In this document: positions 35,755 to 43,604 of the stretch, one piece after another
Layout: each line of letters opens with the position of its first letter
How positions within the stretch are numbered: the stretch's first letter is position 1
NCBI GenBank assembly: GCA_002299895.1
Contig: DBOC01000006.1
Coordinates: 124,001 to 188,000 of the forward strand
Reading direction: 5' to 3'
From: Sphingomonadales bacterium UBA656
Lineage (GTDB): Bacteria > Pseudomonadota > Alphaproteobacteria > Sphingomonadales > Sphingomonadaceae
DNA: 64,000 nucleotides
Position numbers and translations under genes: made by a program
Notes under the pieces: model-generated
What the model was told of the DNA's origin: nothing
The model's input: only the letters and a program-made list of their open reading frames with translations
Database searches by the model: none

Positions 35755-38181
35755 GTGCTTAAATTAAATCATCGGACGAATGTCCGGACGGCCATGGCCG
35801 CGTTGCTGACATCAACCGCTTTTGGCGTTGTTGCCCCGGCAATGGCGCAGGAAGCCGCGACTGAGGACAGCAATGTCATCGTCGTGACCGCGCAAAAGCG
35901 CGAACAGAATTTGCAAGACGTGCCAATCGCGATCAACGCCATCGGCAATGAAAAGCTTGATCAGTTGCAGGTCAGCGAATTGCAGGATGTTGTAAAATTC
36001 CTGCCATCGGTAACCATTCAGCAAGGCGGCCCCGGTTTCGCGCAAGTATATTTCCGCGGCGTAGCCTCTGGCGAAAACGCCAACCACTCGGCTTCGCTGC
36101 CAACGGTCGGCACCTATCTTGACGAAATGCCGATCACGACCATTCAAGGCGCGCTCGATCTGCATGCTTATGACTTGGCACGTGTGGAGGCGCTCGCTGG
36201 ACCACAAGGCACATTATATGGTGCAAGTTCGATGGCTGGTACGTTGAAGCTGGTGACCAACGCGCCAGATACATCGGGTTTCTACGGCAGTGCCGGCGTT
36301 GAGGTGAACACTGTGGCGCATGGCGATATCGGGTCGATTTACGAAGGCTTTGTCAACGTGCCGATCTCCGAAGGTGCAGCGGCGCGTCTGGTTGGCTGGT
36401 ATCGCGACGATGGCGGCTATATCGACAATATTGCAGGTAGCCGGACCTACGCCTCGTCCCGCATTAGGCAGAGCAACGCAGCGTTGGTCGAAAAAAACTA
36501 TAATGATGCCGAAACCTATGGTGCGCGTTTGGCACTGGGCATTGATCTTGATGACAATTGGACGATTAAGCCCACCGTGATGGGGCAAGTCCAAAATACA
36601 CAAGGTAGCTATTCGCAAGAACGTTCGGGACAAACCAAGAAAGAACTTCAAACCGTTCAGTACAATCCAGAAGGCAGCCGTGATAAATGGATTCAGGCAG
36701 CTCTGACGGTTGAAGGCACCATCGGTAATTGGGATGTGACCGCGACGGGTGGTCATTTGCGTCGTAAGACCGAAACCCAGTCGGATTATTCCGATTATGC
36801 GTATTTCTATGACGCTTTGTCCGGCTACGGGGCCTATTTTTACGATAATGCCGGCAATCTGGTGAACCCCAACCAGTATATTCAAGGCATTGATCGGTAT
36901 AAGAGAAGCTTTGGTGAATTGCGGGTTGCAAGCCCAACCGATGCGCCATTGCGCTTCATCGGTGGTGTGTTTGCGCAGCGCCAGTCGCACAATATTGAGC
37001 AAAATTACATCATCGACAATATTGCCGATTCCATCACCGTGAAGGGAACCGCTAGCAATATCTGGTTGACCAAGCAGTTGCGGGTCGACCGTGATTATGC
37101 CGCGTTCGGTGAATTGACCTATGATTTGACCGAGAAGCTCTCGCTGACTGGTGGTTTGCGTTATTATAAGTTCGATAACTCGCTGCAGGGTTTCTTCGGA
37201 TTTTCTAGCGGCTATTCGAGCAAGACGGGCGAAGCTGCCTGCCTTAACACCAATGGCACAACGCGGCGCGCCAATCCGGCGGGTACGCCTGTGCCAATCA
37301 TCGTCGCGGGCAGCCCTTGCACCAACGTGGACAAATCCACGTCGGACACGGGCGTCATTCATAAGTTGAATGCCACATATAAAATCAACGACGATGTTCT
37401 GCTTTATGCCACATGGTCGCGCGGTTTCCGTCCAGGCGGGATCAACCGTCGCGGTACCTTGCCACCTTATGGTTCGGACGAGCTCGACAATTATGAATTG
37501 GGCTGGAAAACGACATTTGGTGCATTCCGTTGGAATGGTGCGATTTTCCAAGAAGATTGGAACAATATCCAGCTTTCCTTCTTGGGGGCGAACGGCCTAA
37601 CCGAAATCCGCAATGCGGGCGTATCGCGCATCCGTGGTCTCGAAATGGATGCGGGTTATCGGGCAGGCGGGTTCAGCTTGAATGCTGGCTTTAGCTTCAA
37701 TGACGCTTCAATTCGTCGCGATTTCTGCGCTATTGCCAATGCAACTTTTGATTGCACCACCGCTGGAAATGAGTTGCTGGCAGAGTCCGGATCACGTTTG
37801 CCTGTGACCGCTAAGTTCAAGGGCAATGCCGTTGCACGTTACCAATTCCCAGTCGCCGATTGGGATGGCCATGTGCAGTTTGCGGTCAATCACACCGGCA
37901 GCCGCCGCAGCGATTTGCGGCCTGCGCAAAATGCGATCAAGGGCGATCTTGATGCCTATACCACCGCTGACTTCTCGGTTGGCGTGAAGAATGACGCATG
38001 GGCGATTGAGGCATTTGCCACAAACTTGTTCGATACACGCGGCGTGGTGAATACCGGCGTCCAATGTCTTGAAACGGTTTGCGGAACGGGTGTCACGGCG
38101 TCCACGCCCACCGGCGGCGCGTTTTACGATGTGGTCATTAAGCCACGCGTTATCGGCCTGAAATTCTCGCGCGACTTTTAA
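35755..38181 (+). CDS. TonB-dependent receptor
   Basis: 808 residues. Signal peptide ending GVVAPAMAQ, TonB box SNVIVVTAQKRE, plug with DVPIAINAIGNEKL, QQGGPGFAQVYFRGVASG, ARVEALAGPQGTLYGASSMAGT; barrel with LLYATWSRGFRPGGINRRG and C-terminal GLKFSRDF ending in Phe. This is the VTAQKREQNLQDVP receptor class common in sphingomonads. GTG start at 35755 chosen because a run of seven G lies five bases upstream and the next residues form a normal signal peptide; a TTG at 35695 would add 20 residues. Substrate unknown. Confidence 0.92.
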   Translation: MLKLNHRTNVRTAMAALLTSTAFGVVAPAMAQEAATEDSNVIVVTAQKREQNLQDVPIAINAIGNEKLDQLQVSELQDVVKFLPSVTIQQGGPGFAQVYFRGVASGENANHSASLPTVGTYLDEMPITTIQGALDLHAYDLARVEALAGPQGTLYGASSMAGTLKLVTNAPDTSGFYGSAGVEVNTVAHGDIGSIYEGFVNVPISEGAAARLVGWYRDDGGYIDNIAGSRTYASSRIRQSNAALVEKNYNDAETYGARLALGIDLDDNWTIKPTVMGQVQNTQGSYSQERSGQTKKELQTVQYNPEGSRDKWIQAALTVEGTIGNWDVTATGGHLRRKTETQSDYSDYAYFYDALSGYGAYFYDNAGNLVNPNQYIQGIDRYKRSFGELRVASPTDAPLRFIGGVFAQRQSHNIEQNYIIDNIADSITVKGTASNIWLTKQLRVDRDYAAFGELTYDLTEKLSLTGGLRYYKFDNSLQGFFGFSSGYSSKTGEAACLNTNGTTRRANPAGTPVPIIVAGSPCTNVDKSTSDTGVIHKLNATYKINDDVLLYATWSRGFRPGGINRRGTLPPYGSDELDNYELGWKTTFGAFRWNGAIFQEDWNNIQLSFLGANGLTEIRNAGVSRIRGLEMDAGYRAGGFSLNAGFSFNDASIRRDFCAIANATFDCTTAGNELLAESGSRLPVTAKFKGNAVARYQFPVADWDGHVQFAVNHTGSRRSDLRPAQNAIKGDLDAYTTADFSVGVKNDAWAIEAFATNLFDTRGVVNTGVQCLETVCGTGVTASTPTGGAFYDVVIKPRVIGLKFSRDF

Positions 38182-38187
38182 CGATTG

Positions 38188-38230
38188 TTCACTTTTCTTC
38201 GCACAAAATATTTGTAGTAAGAAAAGTGAA
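38188..38230 (+). other. Long hairpin directly after the TonB receptor stop
   Basis: Perfect 12-base arms TTCACTTTTCTT (38188-38199) and AAGAAAAGTGAA (38219-38230). The 19-base interior itself folds (ACAAA...TTTGT). Seven bases after the stop codon. Confidence 0.7.
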
Positions 38231-38256
38231 ACATCGTCACGAACCGCGTGACACAT

Positions 38257-38304
38257 AGTTTGTCGTTAAAGGCGACAGAAACAGTTTGTCGCTAAAGGCG
38301 ACAG
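38257..38304 (+). repeat. Two tandem 22-base repeats, each a hairpin
   Basis: AGTTTGTCGtTAAAGGCGACAG (written with the single variable base in lower case; split as AGTTTGTCG/TAAAGGCGACAG) at 38257-38278 and again at 38283-38304 with c in place of t. Each copy forms TGTCG-y-TAAAG-GCGACA, a six-pair stem with a five-base loop. They sit between the long hairpin and the terminator. Confidence 0.75.
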
Positions 38305-38311
38305 GGGGAGG

Positions 38312-38340
38312 AAGCCGGATCTGAAAAGATCCGGCTTTTT
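38312..38340. terminator. Rho-independent terminator, usable on both strands
   Basis: Ten-pair perfect stem AAGCCGGATC (38312-38321) / GATCCGGCTT (38328-38337), loop TGAAAA, followed by TTT on the plus strand and a few A before it. Ends the TonB receptor transcript and probably also the convergent oxidoreductase transcript (stop at 38349). Confidence 0.9.
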
Positions 38341-38348
38341 CATTAGCG

Positions 38349-39968
38349 TTACGCAAATATCCGTTTGAACAGGCTGCGGTCGGCGAGCACCTCTGCCGCG
38401 CAATTATGCCCAGGAGCACCGGTTACGCCGCCGCCGGGATGGCTGCCTGCGCCGCACATATATAGGCCCTTTAGCGGCCCGCGATACGCGCCATGACCCA
38501 AGATCGGCCGTGCCGACCATAATTGGTCAAGGCTCATATTGCCGTGCATGATGTCGCCGCCGACCAATCCAAATTTCCGCTCGAGCCCTTTGGGGCTGAG
38601 AATTTGACGGCCCAAGACGGACGCACGGAAGCCGGGCGCATAGGCCTCAACTGTGCTGATGATATCGTCGGCTGCCTTGTCATCTTCGGCGTCCCAATCG
38701 CGTGGCGCGCCATCGGCGTTGTTCGGCAGTTCTGGCGCAAATTGCTGACAGAAGAGGCTGGCGACATGCTGCCCTGCGGGTGCGAGACTGTCATCGACGG
38801 TGGAGGGGATAAGGATTTCCACAATTGGCTTTTGTGACCAGCCATCGCGCTTCGCATCCAAAAATGCGCGGTCCATATAATCCAATGTTGGCGCGATGAT
38901 GATGCCTGATTGATGGTGCTCGCCAGCTTCGGGCAAGCAGGTAAATTTAGGCAGTTCGGACAAGGCCACGTTCATGCGGAACGTGCCGCTGCCCGCCTTA
39001 AAGCCCTTCACGCGGCGTTTGAACTCTGGTTTCAGGTCGGCATCGTCAAATAGGCGTTCGTAGAGCAGTTTGGGCCCGACGTTGGAAATCACGCGGTCGG
39101 CGACGATTTCCTCGCCGCTTTCCAAGCGGACACCCGCAACTTTTTCGCCATCAACCAACACGCGCGATACAGGCGCTTCCAAGCTGATTTCGACGCCCAA
39201 GTCGCGACATACCTTGGCCATGATCTGCGTGATGGCGCCCATGCCGCCGATGCTGTGACCCCAAGCGCCCTTATTCCCGTTCACTTCGCCAAAGACGTGG
39301 TGCAACAACACATAAGCGCTGCCCGGTGTATCGGGGCTGGCATAATTGCCCACAACCGCATCGAAACCAAAGGCAGCCTTGACCGCTTCGCTTTCAAACC
39401 AGCTATCCAAGAAGCTGCGCGCCGATTTGGTGAACAGTTCGAGCACATCGCGTTGTTGCGATAAATTGAGCTTCATCAGCCCACGGCCCTGCACGGCGGC
39501 ATCGATAAGCGTTTTTAGGCCATCGCCGACATTGGGCGGCGAACGCAACGCAAGGTCGCGCAGGACGTCGGCGACGCCTTCCAACATGTCATAATATTGC
39601 GGCAAGACCGCTGCATCATGCTTTGAAAAGCGCGCAAATTCCGCTTGCGTGCGCTCCAGCCCGCCACCGAGTTTCAAATAACCGCCATCTTCTTGCGGCA
39701 GGAAATTGGAGATGGGCCGTTCAATGACGCGATAGCCATGATCGACCAGCTTCATGTCTGCAATGACTTTGGGTTGCAGCAGGCTGACGGTGTAGCTCGC
39801 GACCGAATTGCGGAAACCGGGGTGGAATTCTTCGGTCACTGCCGCGCCGCCGACGACATCGCGGCGCTCGACGATGCGGACCTTCAGGCCCGCGCGCGCG
39901 AGGTAAAAAGCGCAAACAAGGCCATTATGGCCAGCACCAATGATGAGGGCGTCATATTTCTGTGTCAT
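38349..39968 (-). CDS. PYROXD2/phytoene-desaturase-like FAD oxidoreductase
   Basis: 539 residues. N-terminal dinucleotide-binding motif ALIIGAGHNGLVCAFYLARAG then VERRDVVGGAAVTEEFHPGF; C-terminal FAD-site MCGAGSHPGGGVTGAPGHNCA (about residues 500-520, cut in pieces). This is the phytoene-desaturase-like group of bacterial and mitochondrial PYROXD2 proteins, not a confirmed carotenoid enzyme: no crt genes are nearby. The ATG at 39968 overlaps the Rieske oxygenase stop by four bases (ATGA), so they are made together and probably act on the same substrate pathway. Confidence 0.87.
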   Translation of the reverse strand: MTQKYDALIIGAGHNGLVCAFYLARAGLKVRIVERRDVVGGAAVTEEFHPGFRNSVASYTVSLLQPKVIADMKLVDHGYRVIERPISNFLPQEDGGYLKLGGGLERTQAEFARFSKHDAAVLPQYYDMLEGVADVLRDLALRSPPNVGDGLKTLIDAAVQGRGLMKLNLSQQRDVLELFTKSARSFLDSWFESEAVKAAFGFDAVVGNYASPDTPGSAYVLLHHVFGEVNGNKGAWGHSIGGMGAITQIMAKVCRDLGVEISLEAPVSRVLVDGEKVAGVRLESGEEIVADRVISNVGPKLLYERLFDDADLKPEFKRRVKGFKAGSGTFRMNVALSELPKFTCLPEAGEHHQSGIIIAPTLDYMDRAFLDAKRDGWSQKPIVEILIPSTVDDSLAPAGQHVASLFCQQFAPELPNNADGAPRDWDAEDDKAADDIISTVEAYAPGFRASVLGRQILSPKGLERKFGLVGGDIMHGNMSLDQLWSARPILGHGAYRGPLKGLYMCGAGSHPGGGVTGAPGHNCAAEVLADRSLFKRIFA

Positions 39969-41140
39969 TTTTTGCTCCAACCCGATGCCGGGCGTTGTTC
40001 GAGGCGAGCCTCGGGAATGATGTTGCGGATTTGGCGGCAGAAGCTTTTCAGGCATACTTCCTTGTCGGACAGCGGACCCATGGAGAAGCTGCGGCTCGCC
40101 ATGCCTTGCTGCACGCGGGTGATGAGGACGGTGTCCTCGGCATTGACTTGCCGGTTGATCCGCCAGTTGAGGTAACGCGCGGCGCGCATTTCACGGCGCC
40201 ACTCATAATCGGGGGCGTCAGGCAGGACATAACTGATTTCGCGGATGACGCAGCTATCGGGCCCCGTGGGCAGCCATTGCATGAAGTCCACTTGATCAGG
40301 ATAAATGTCGAAGGCAACCGATGGCCAGAGCTTGAAATAGAGCCAGCGTTTCTGATTGGCGGCGGGTAAATGCGGCACCGGCGGCAGTAAATTTTGATAG
40401 GCGCGTTCCGACCAGTTGGTTGATGGCCGGTCGACAAGGTCACCCCACATGCGGTCGACATGTGGTTCGGCTTCGACGCCATAGCTTTTGCCGAACAAGC
40501 GCGTCAGGCCGGGATGCGCGACGGGGATGTGCAGGCCATCCGAATAATTGTCGCCGACATTTTTCCAATTCACCGCACGCGGGCGCATGGTGACGCGGCC
40601 AAGCGCCTTCAATTCCTCAAACCGATAGGGCGCGACTTGCGCCTCATAAGGCGTCATCATTTCGGCGACCGAAGGCCCGCCGCTTTCCAGTCGGACAAAC
40701 ACAAACCCGCGCCAGATTTCCATGTCGACGGGCACAAGGCTGGCCTTATCCTTGTCGAGCGTCGGGTAAGAGGCGCTATCGGGGACGCCAGTTAATCGGC
40801 CATCGAGATCATAGGTCCATGCGTGATAGGGGCAGACCAATTTCTTAGCGCAACCGCCCGAGCCATCGACCAAGCGGCTACCCCGGTGGCGGCAAACATT
40901 GGTGAAGGCGCGGAGTATTTGGTCTGCTCCGCGCACGACAATGACGCTTTCGCCGATATAATCGAGGCTGTGCCAATCGCCCACATTGGGAACATCGCTG
41001 ACATGGCACACCACTTGCCAAGATGGGCGGAAGATGCGGTCCACCTCAAGCGCGGCGAATTCGGGATCATCATAGGTCCACGCCGGCAGGCTCCAACCTT
41101 CCAAATGATCATGCGATGTATCTAAGCCTGATTCGGACAT
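39965..41140 (-). CDS. Rieske-type ring-hydroxylating/quaternary-amine oxygenase alpha subunit
   Basis: 391 residues. Rieske cluster ligands Cys83, His85, Cys103 and His106 in CRHRGSRLVDGSGG and LVCPYHAW. Mononuclear iron site around NWKNVGDNYSDGLHIPVAH: His204 and His209 with bridging Asp201. The family includes aromatic dioxygenases as well as glycine betaine, carnitine and choline-type monooxygenases. The divergent BetI-like regulator favours a quaternary amine, but no reductase gene is adjacent. Start at the ATG at 41140 with GGGGAGC upstream. Control by the palindrome at 41149-41174 is likely. Confidence 0.87.
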   Translation of the reverse strand: MSESGLDTSHDHLEGWSLPAWTYDDPEFAALEVDRIFRPSWQVVCHVSDVPNVGDWHSLDYIGESVIVVRGADQILRAFTNVCRHRGSRLVDGSGGCAKKLVCPYHAWTYDLDGRLTGVPDSASYPTLDKDKASLVPVDMEIWRGFVFVRLESGGPSVAEMMTPYEAQVAPYRFEELKALGRVTMRPRAVNWKNVGDNYSDGLHIPVAHPGLTRLFGKSYGVEAEPHVDRMWGDLVDRPSTNWSERAYQNLLPPVPHLPAANQKRWLYFKLWPSVAFDIYPDQVDFMQWLPTGPDSCVIREISYVLPDAPDYEWRREMRAARYLNWRINRQVNAEDTVLITRVQQGMASRSFSMGPLSDKEVCLKSFCRQIRNIIPEARLEQRPASGWSKK

Positions 41141-41148
41141 CTTGCTCC

Positions 41149-41174
41149 CCTTGTTATACGAGTGTATAACAAGG
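41149..41174. promoter_or_regulatory. TetR-type operator between Rieske oxygenase and regulator genes
   Basis: Perfect inverted repeat with 11-base arms CCTTGTTATAC (41149-41159) and GTATAACAAGG (41164-41174) around GAGT. It begins 9 bases from the Rieske start and ends 2 bases before the regulator ATG at 41177; the AAGG of the right arm is also the regulator's Shine-Dalgarno. Bound regulator would block both genes. Confidence 0.85.
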
Positions 41175-41176
41175 TC

Positions 41177-41773
41177 ATGCAGTTGCGACAAGTCTTCACC
41201 CGTAAAAGCGCCGACACGCGCCGCGATGCGTTGATTGCGGCCACGGCGCGCTGCCTATCCACGCGGGGTGCGCAAGGGACGTCGGTGCGCGCAATTTGCG
41301 TGGAGGCGGGGGTTTCGGCAGGTTTGCTGCGGCATTATTTCGATGGTATTGATGCGCTGGTGGCCGAAACTTATCGTGCAACTGGCGCGCGGGTCGCAGC
41401 AGCGTTGCATGCGGCGGTAGATGCCGTGCCCACCGATAATCCGCGTGGCCGGTTGCTCGCCTTTGTCACCGCAAGTTTCCGCGCGCCGATTGCCGATCCG
41501 GAGCTGCTCGCGACATGGCTGGCGTTTTGGAGCCTGTCGCGGACCGTGCCGGCCATAGGCGCAATCCATGATGAGATTTATGCGGACAACCGGCAGGATA
41601 TGGAACGTCTGATCCGCGCGTGTCCCAATGCGCCAGCCGACGCGCGATTGGCAGCCGTGGCGCTGACCGCCTTGGTCGATGGTCTGTGGCTTGAATTGAG
41701 CTTGGGCAACGCGCCGTTCAGCGTCGATGAGGCTGAGGCTTTAGCCGAAAAATGGCTCGATAGCTTTATTTAG
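41177..41773 (+). CDS. BetI-like TetR family repressor
   Basis: 198 residues. N-terminal helix-turn-helix GTSVRAICVEAGVSAGLLRHYF (~33-55). The C-terminal half carries the BetI-type pattern TWLAFWSLSRTVPAIGAIHDE, DMERLIR and ALVDGLWLELSLG, also seen in the regulator half of the BetI-BetB fusion at 56002. ATG at 41177 chosen (AAGG just upstream); a GTG at 41162 lies inside the operator. Likely represses itself and the divergent Rieske/PYROXD2-like operon. Ligand unknown, perhaps choline-like. Confidence 0.88.
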   Translation: MQLRQVFTRKSADTRRDALIAATARCLSTRGAQGTSVRAICVEAGVSAGLLRHYFDGIDALVAETYRATGARVAAALHAAVDAVPTDNPRGRLLAFVTASFRAPIADPELLATWLAFWSLSRTVPAIGAIHDEIYADNRQDMERLIRACPNAPADARLAAVALTALVDGLWLELSLGNAPFSVDEAEALAEKWLDSFI

Positions 41774-41889
41774 GATTGTAGGCCTGCTTGTAACAGCGCT
41801 GCAACAGCATGTGATTATCGAATCTCCAAAGAATCGGGACAGACGGCCCAGAGGGCTTGTTTGAAACGTAAAAGGGGAGAAAGCCGGTC

Positions 41890-43515
41890 ATGTCATTTAT
41901 AATCAATCGCCGCCAACTGATGGCGACCGCGGGTTTTGGTCTGGGCGGGCTGATGCTGCCGGGCGGCGCCGCAATGGCGCAGACGCTTTTGGGCCTCACT
42001 GGATTTACCCATAATGTGGCCAGTGGTGAGCCGGGCCCTGATTCAGTGCTATTGTGGACGCGCTATGTGAACCCCACGGGCGGCGCTTCAAAAGTGCGCG
42101 TCGAAATTTCCGAAAGTCAGGATTTTATCAAAATTGTAGGTGGCGGCGAAATGGTCACTGGGCCATGGCGCGACCATACGGTTAAAATCACCGTGGATAA
42201 GCTGGCGCCGGGCAAATGGCATTGGTTCCGTTTCATTTCGCCCGATGGCAGCATCTCGCCTATTGGCCGCACCAAGACCTTGCCTATGGGCAAAGCGGCC
42301 AAATTTAACATCGCGATATTCTCCTGCTCCAATCTGGGCTTCGGTGAATTCAACGCTTATGGCCATGCCGCCGCGCGTGACGACATCGATCTTGTCCTGC
42401 ACATGGGCGATTATATCTATGAATATGGCCGTGGTGGCTATGATGGCGGCGCGAAATTTGCCGCGCGTATTTTCCCCGCCGATGAAATTCTGACGCTGGC
42501 GGATTATCGTTTACGCTATGCCAGCTATCGTTCGGACAAGCAGTTGCAGGCGCTGCACGCCAATTTCCCGATGATCGCCAATACCGACGATCATGAAAGC
42601 GCCAATGATAGTTGGGAAGGCGGCGCACAAAACCATAGCGTGGATGAAGGTGACTGGAATTCTCGGCGCAACGCCGCAATGCAGGTGTGGCGCGAATGGT
42701 TACCCGTCGGTGAGCAGCCGTGGAAGGAATATCCAATTGGCGACCTTGCGACTTATTACCGCACCGACACGCGCGCCGTCGCCCGATCCGAGCCTTATGA
42801 TTATGGTGACCTGCTGCGGTCGGGTGATCCGGCAAAGCTACTATCCGAATATCGCGATGGTGCATGGCGTGATCCGTCCATGACGATGTTGGGAACCGAA
42901 CAAGAGGCATGGTTGTCACGCGCAATTGGCCGCAACAAGGCGACATGGGCTGTGCTCGGTTCGGCTACCAATATGGGTTATAACTACACGCCCGAGAATG
43001 CGATGGATTGGGTCCCCCAATTCGCGCCAGAACGTGCGCGCAGTTATGTGCGACAGGGCATCGCGGCGACAAAGGCAGGCTTGCCATTTAATCTCGACAA
43101 TTGGGGCGGATATCCTGCAGCGCGGTCGCGATTGCTTGCGGCCGCGCAGCGCGCAGACGCAAACTTGGTCGTTGTAACGGGCGATAGCCACAATGGCTGG
43201 GCCTATGACTTGCCCGAAGGCGGCAAACCAGCAGGCGTTGAATTTGGCGGGCACAGCGTATCGTCGCCAGGCTTCGAAAGCGCAATTCCGTTCACCGCCC
43301 CGGCCGATGTCGCGCGCAGCTTGCTGGACGCGAGCAAGCAGGAATTGCGCTGGGTCGACACATCCAACCGTGGTTACATGCATTTGTCGCTCACGCCGCA
43401 GGCGGCAACCAATGAATGGGTGTTCATGCAAACGATCAAGGACGTTTCGCTTGCCACCAAGCCGGGCCATAAAATGAAAGTGCGGCCGGGTCGGAAGACA
43501 TTGGAGCAAGCATAA
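41890..43515 (+). CDS. phoD: Tat-exported PhoD alkaline phosphatase/phosphodiesterase
   Basis: 541 residues. Tat signal INRRQLMATAGFGLGGLML. PhoD pattern: N-terminal beta domain GFTHNVASGEPGPDSVLLWTRY, then the catalytic domain with IFSCSN, LHMGDYIYEYG, NTDDHESANDSWEGGAQNH and VVTGDSHNGWAYDL. Metal-dependent (calcium/iron) secreted phosphatase that releases phosphate from organic esters. Full length, unlike the short lipoprotein relative at 23202. GGGGAG lies upstream. No Pho box was recognised. Confidence 0.9.
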   Translation: MSFIINRRQLMATAGFGLGGLMLPGGAAMAQTLLGLTGFTHNVASGEPGPDSVLLWTRYVNPTGGASKVRVEISESQDFIKIVGGGEMVTGPWRDHTVKITVDKLAPGKWHWFRFISPDGSISPIGRTKTLPMGKAAKFNIAIFSCSNLGFGEFNAYGHAAARDDIDLVLHMGDYIYEYGRGGYDGGAKFAARIFPADEILTLADYRLRYASYRSDKQLQALHANFPMIANTDDHESANDSWEGGAQNHSVDEGDWNSRRNAAMQVWREWLPVGEQPWKEYPIGDLATYYRTDTRAVARSEPYDYGDLLRSGDPAKLLSEYRDGAWRDPSMTMLGTEQEAWLSRAIGRNKATWAVLGSATNMGYNYTPENAMDWVPQFAPERARSYVRQGIAATKAGLPFNLDNWGGYPAARSRLLAAAQRADANLVVVTGDSHNGWAYDLPEGGKPAGVEFGGHSVSSPGFESAIPFTAPADVARSLLDASKQELRWVDTSNRGYMHLSLTPQAATNEWVFMQTIKDVSLATKPGHKMKVRPGRKTLEQA

Positions 43516-43523
43516 GCTTTGCT

Positions 43524-43541
43524 TTTAACCGATCGGTTAAA
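43524..43541. promoter_or_regulatory. 18-base perfect palindrome upstream of acyl-CoA dehydrogenase
   Basis: TTTAACCGATCGGTTAAA, uninterrupted and symmetrical, 64 bases before the ATG at 43605. Shape is that of a TetR-family operator; which regulator binds is unknown. Confidence 0.7.
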
Positions 43542-43562
43542 TCGCCTTGATTTCTTGCCATC

Positions 43563-43594
43563 CCTCACGCCATAGATAAGATAATGGCGTGAGG
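43563..43594 (+). promoter_or_regulatory. Inverted repeat overlapping promoter and ribosome-binding site
   Basis: Perfect 11-base arms CCTCACGCCAT (43563-43573) and ATGGCGTGAGG (43584-43594). A plausible -35 TTGCCA (43555-43560) and -10 TAAGAT (43577-43582) overlap it, and the right arm runs into GAGGAGAG, the Shine-Dalgarno of the acyl-CoA dehydrogenase. Operator, RNA hairpin, or both. Confidence 0.6.
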
Positions 43595-43604
43595 AGAGAA
43601 TGAC

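Noticed and set aside
36214..37551. 445-codon minus-strand open frame
   Set aside because: Fully antisense to the TonB receptor at 35755, whose frame has clear plug and barrel motifs; the antisense product has no recognisable domain or start signal.
38257..38304. CRISPR-like tandem repeat
   Set aside because: Only two copies with a four-base gap and no spacer; no cas genes in the window.
38349..39968. Carotenoid phytoene desaturase (crtI)
   Set aside because: Sequence fits the PYROXD2-like group better and no crtB, crtE or crtY gene is nearby.
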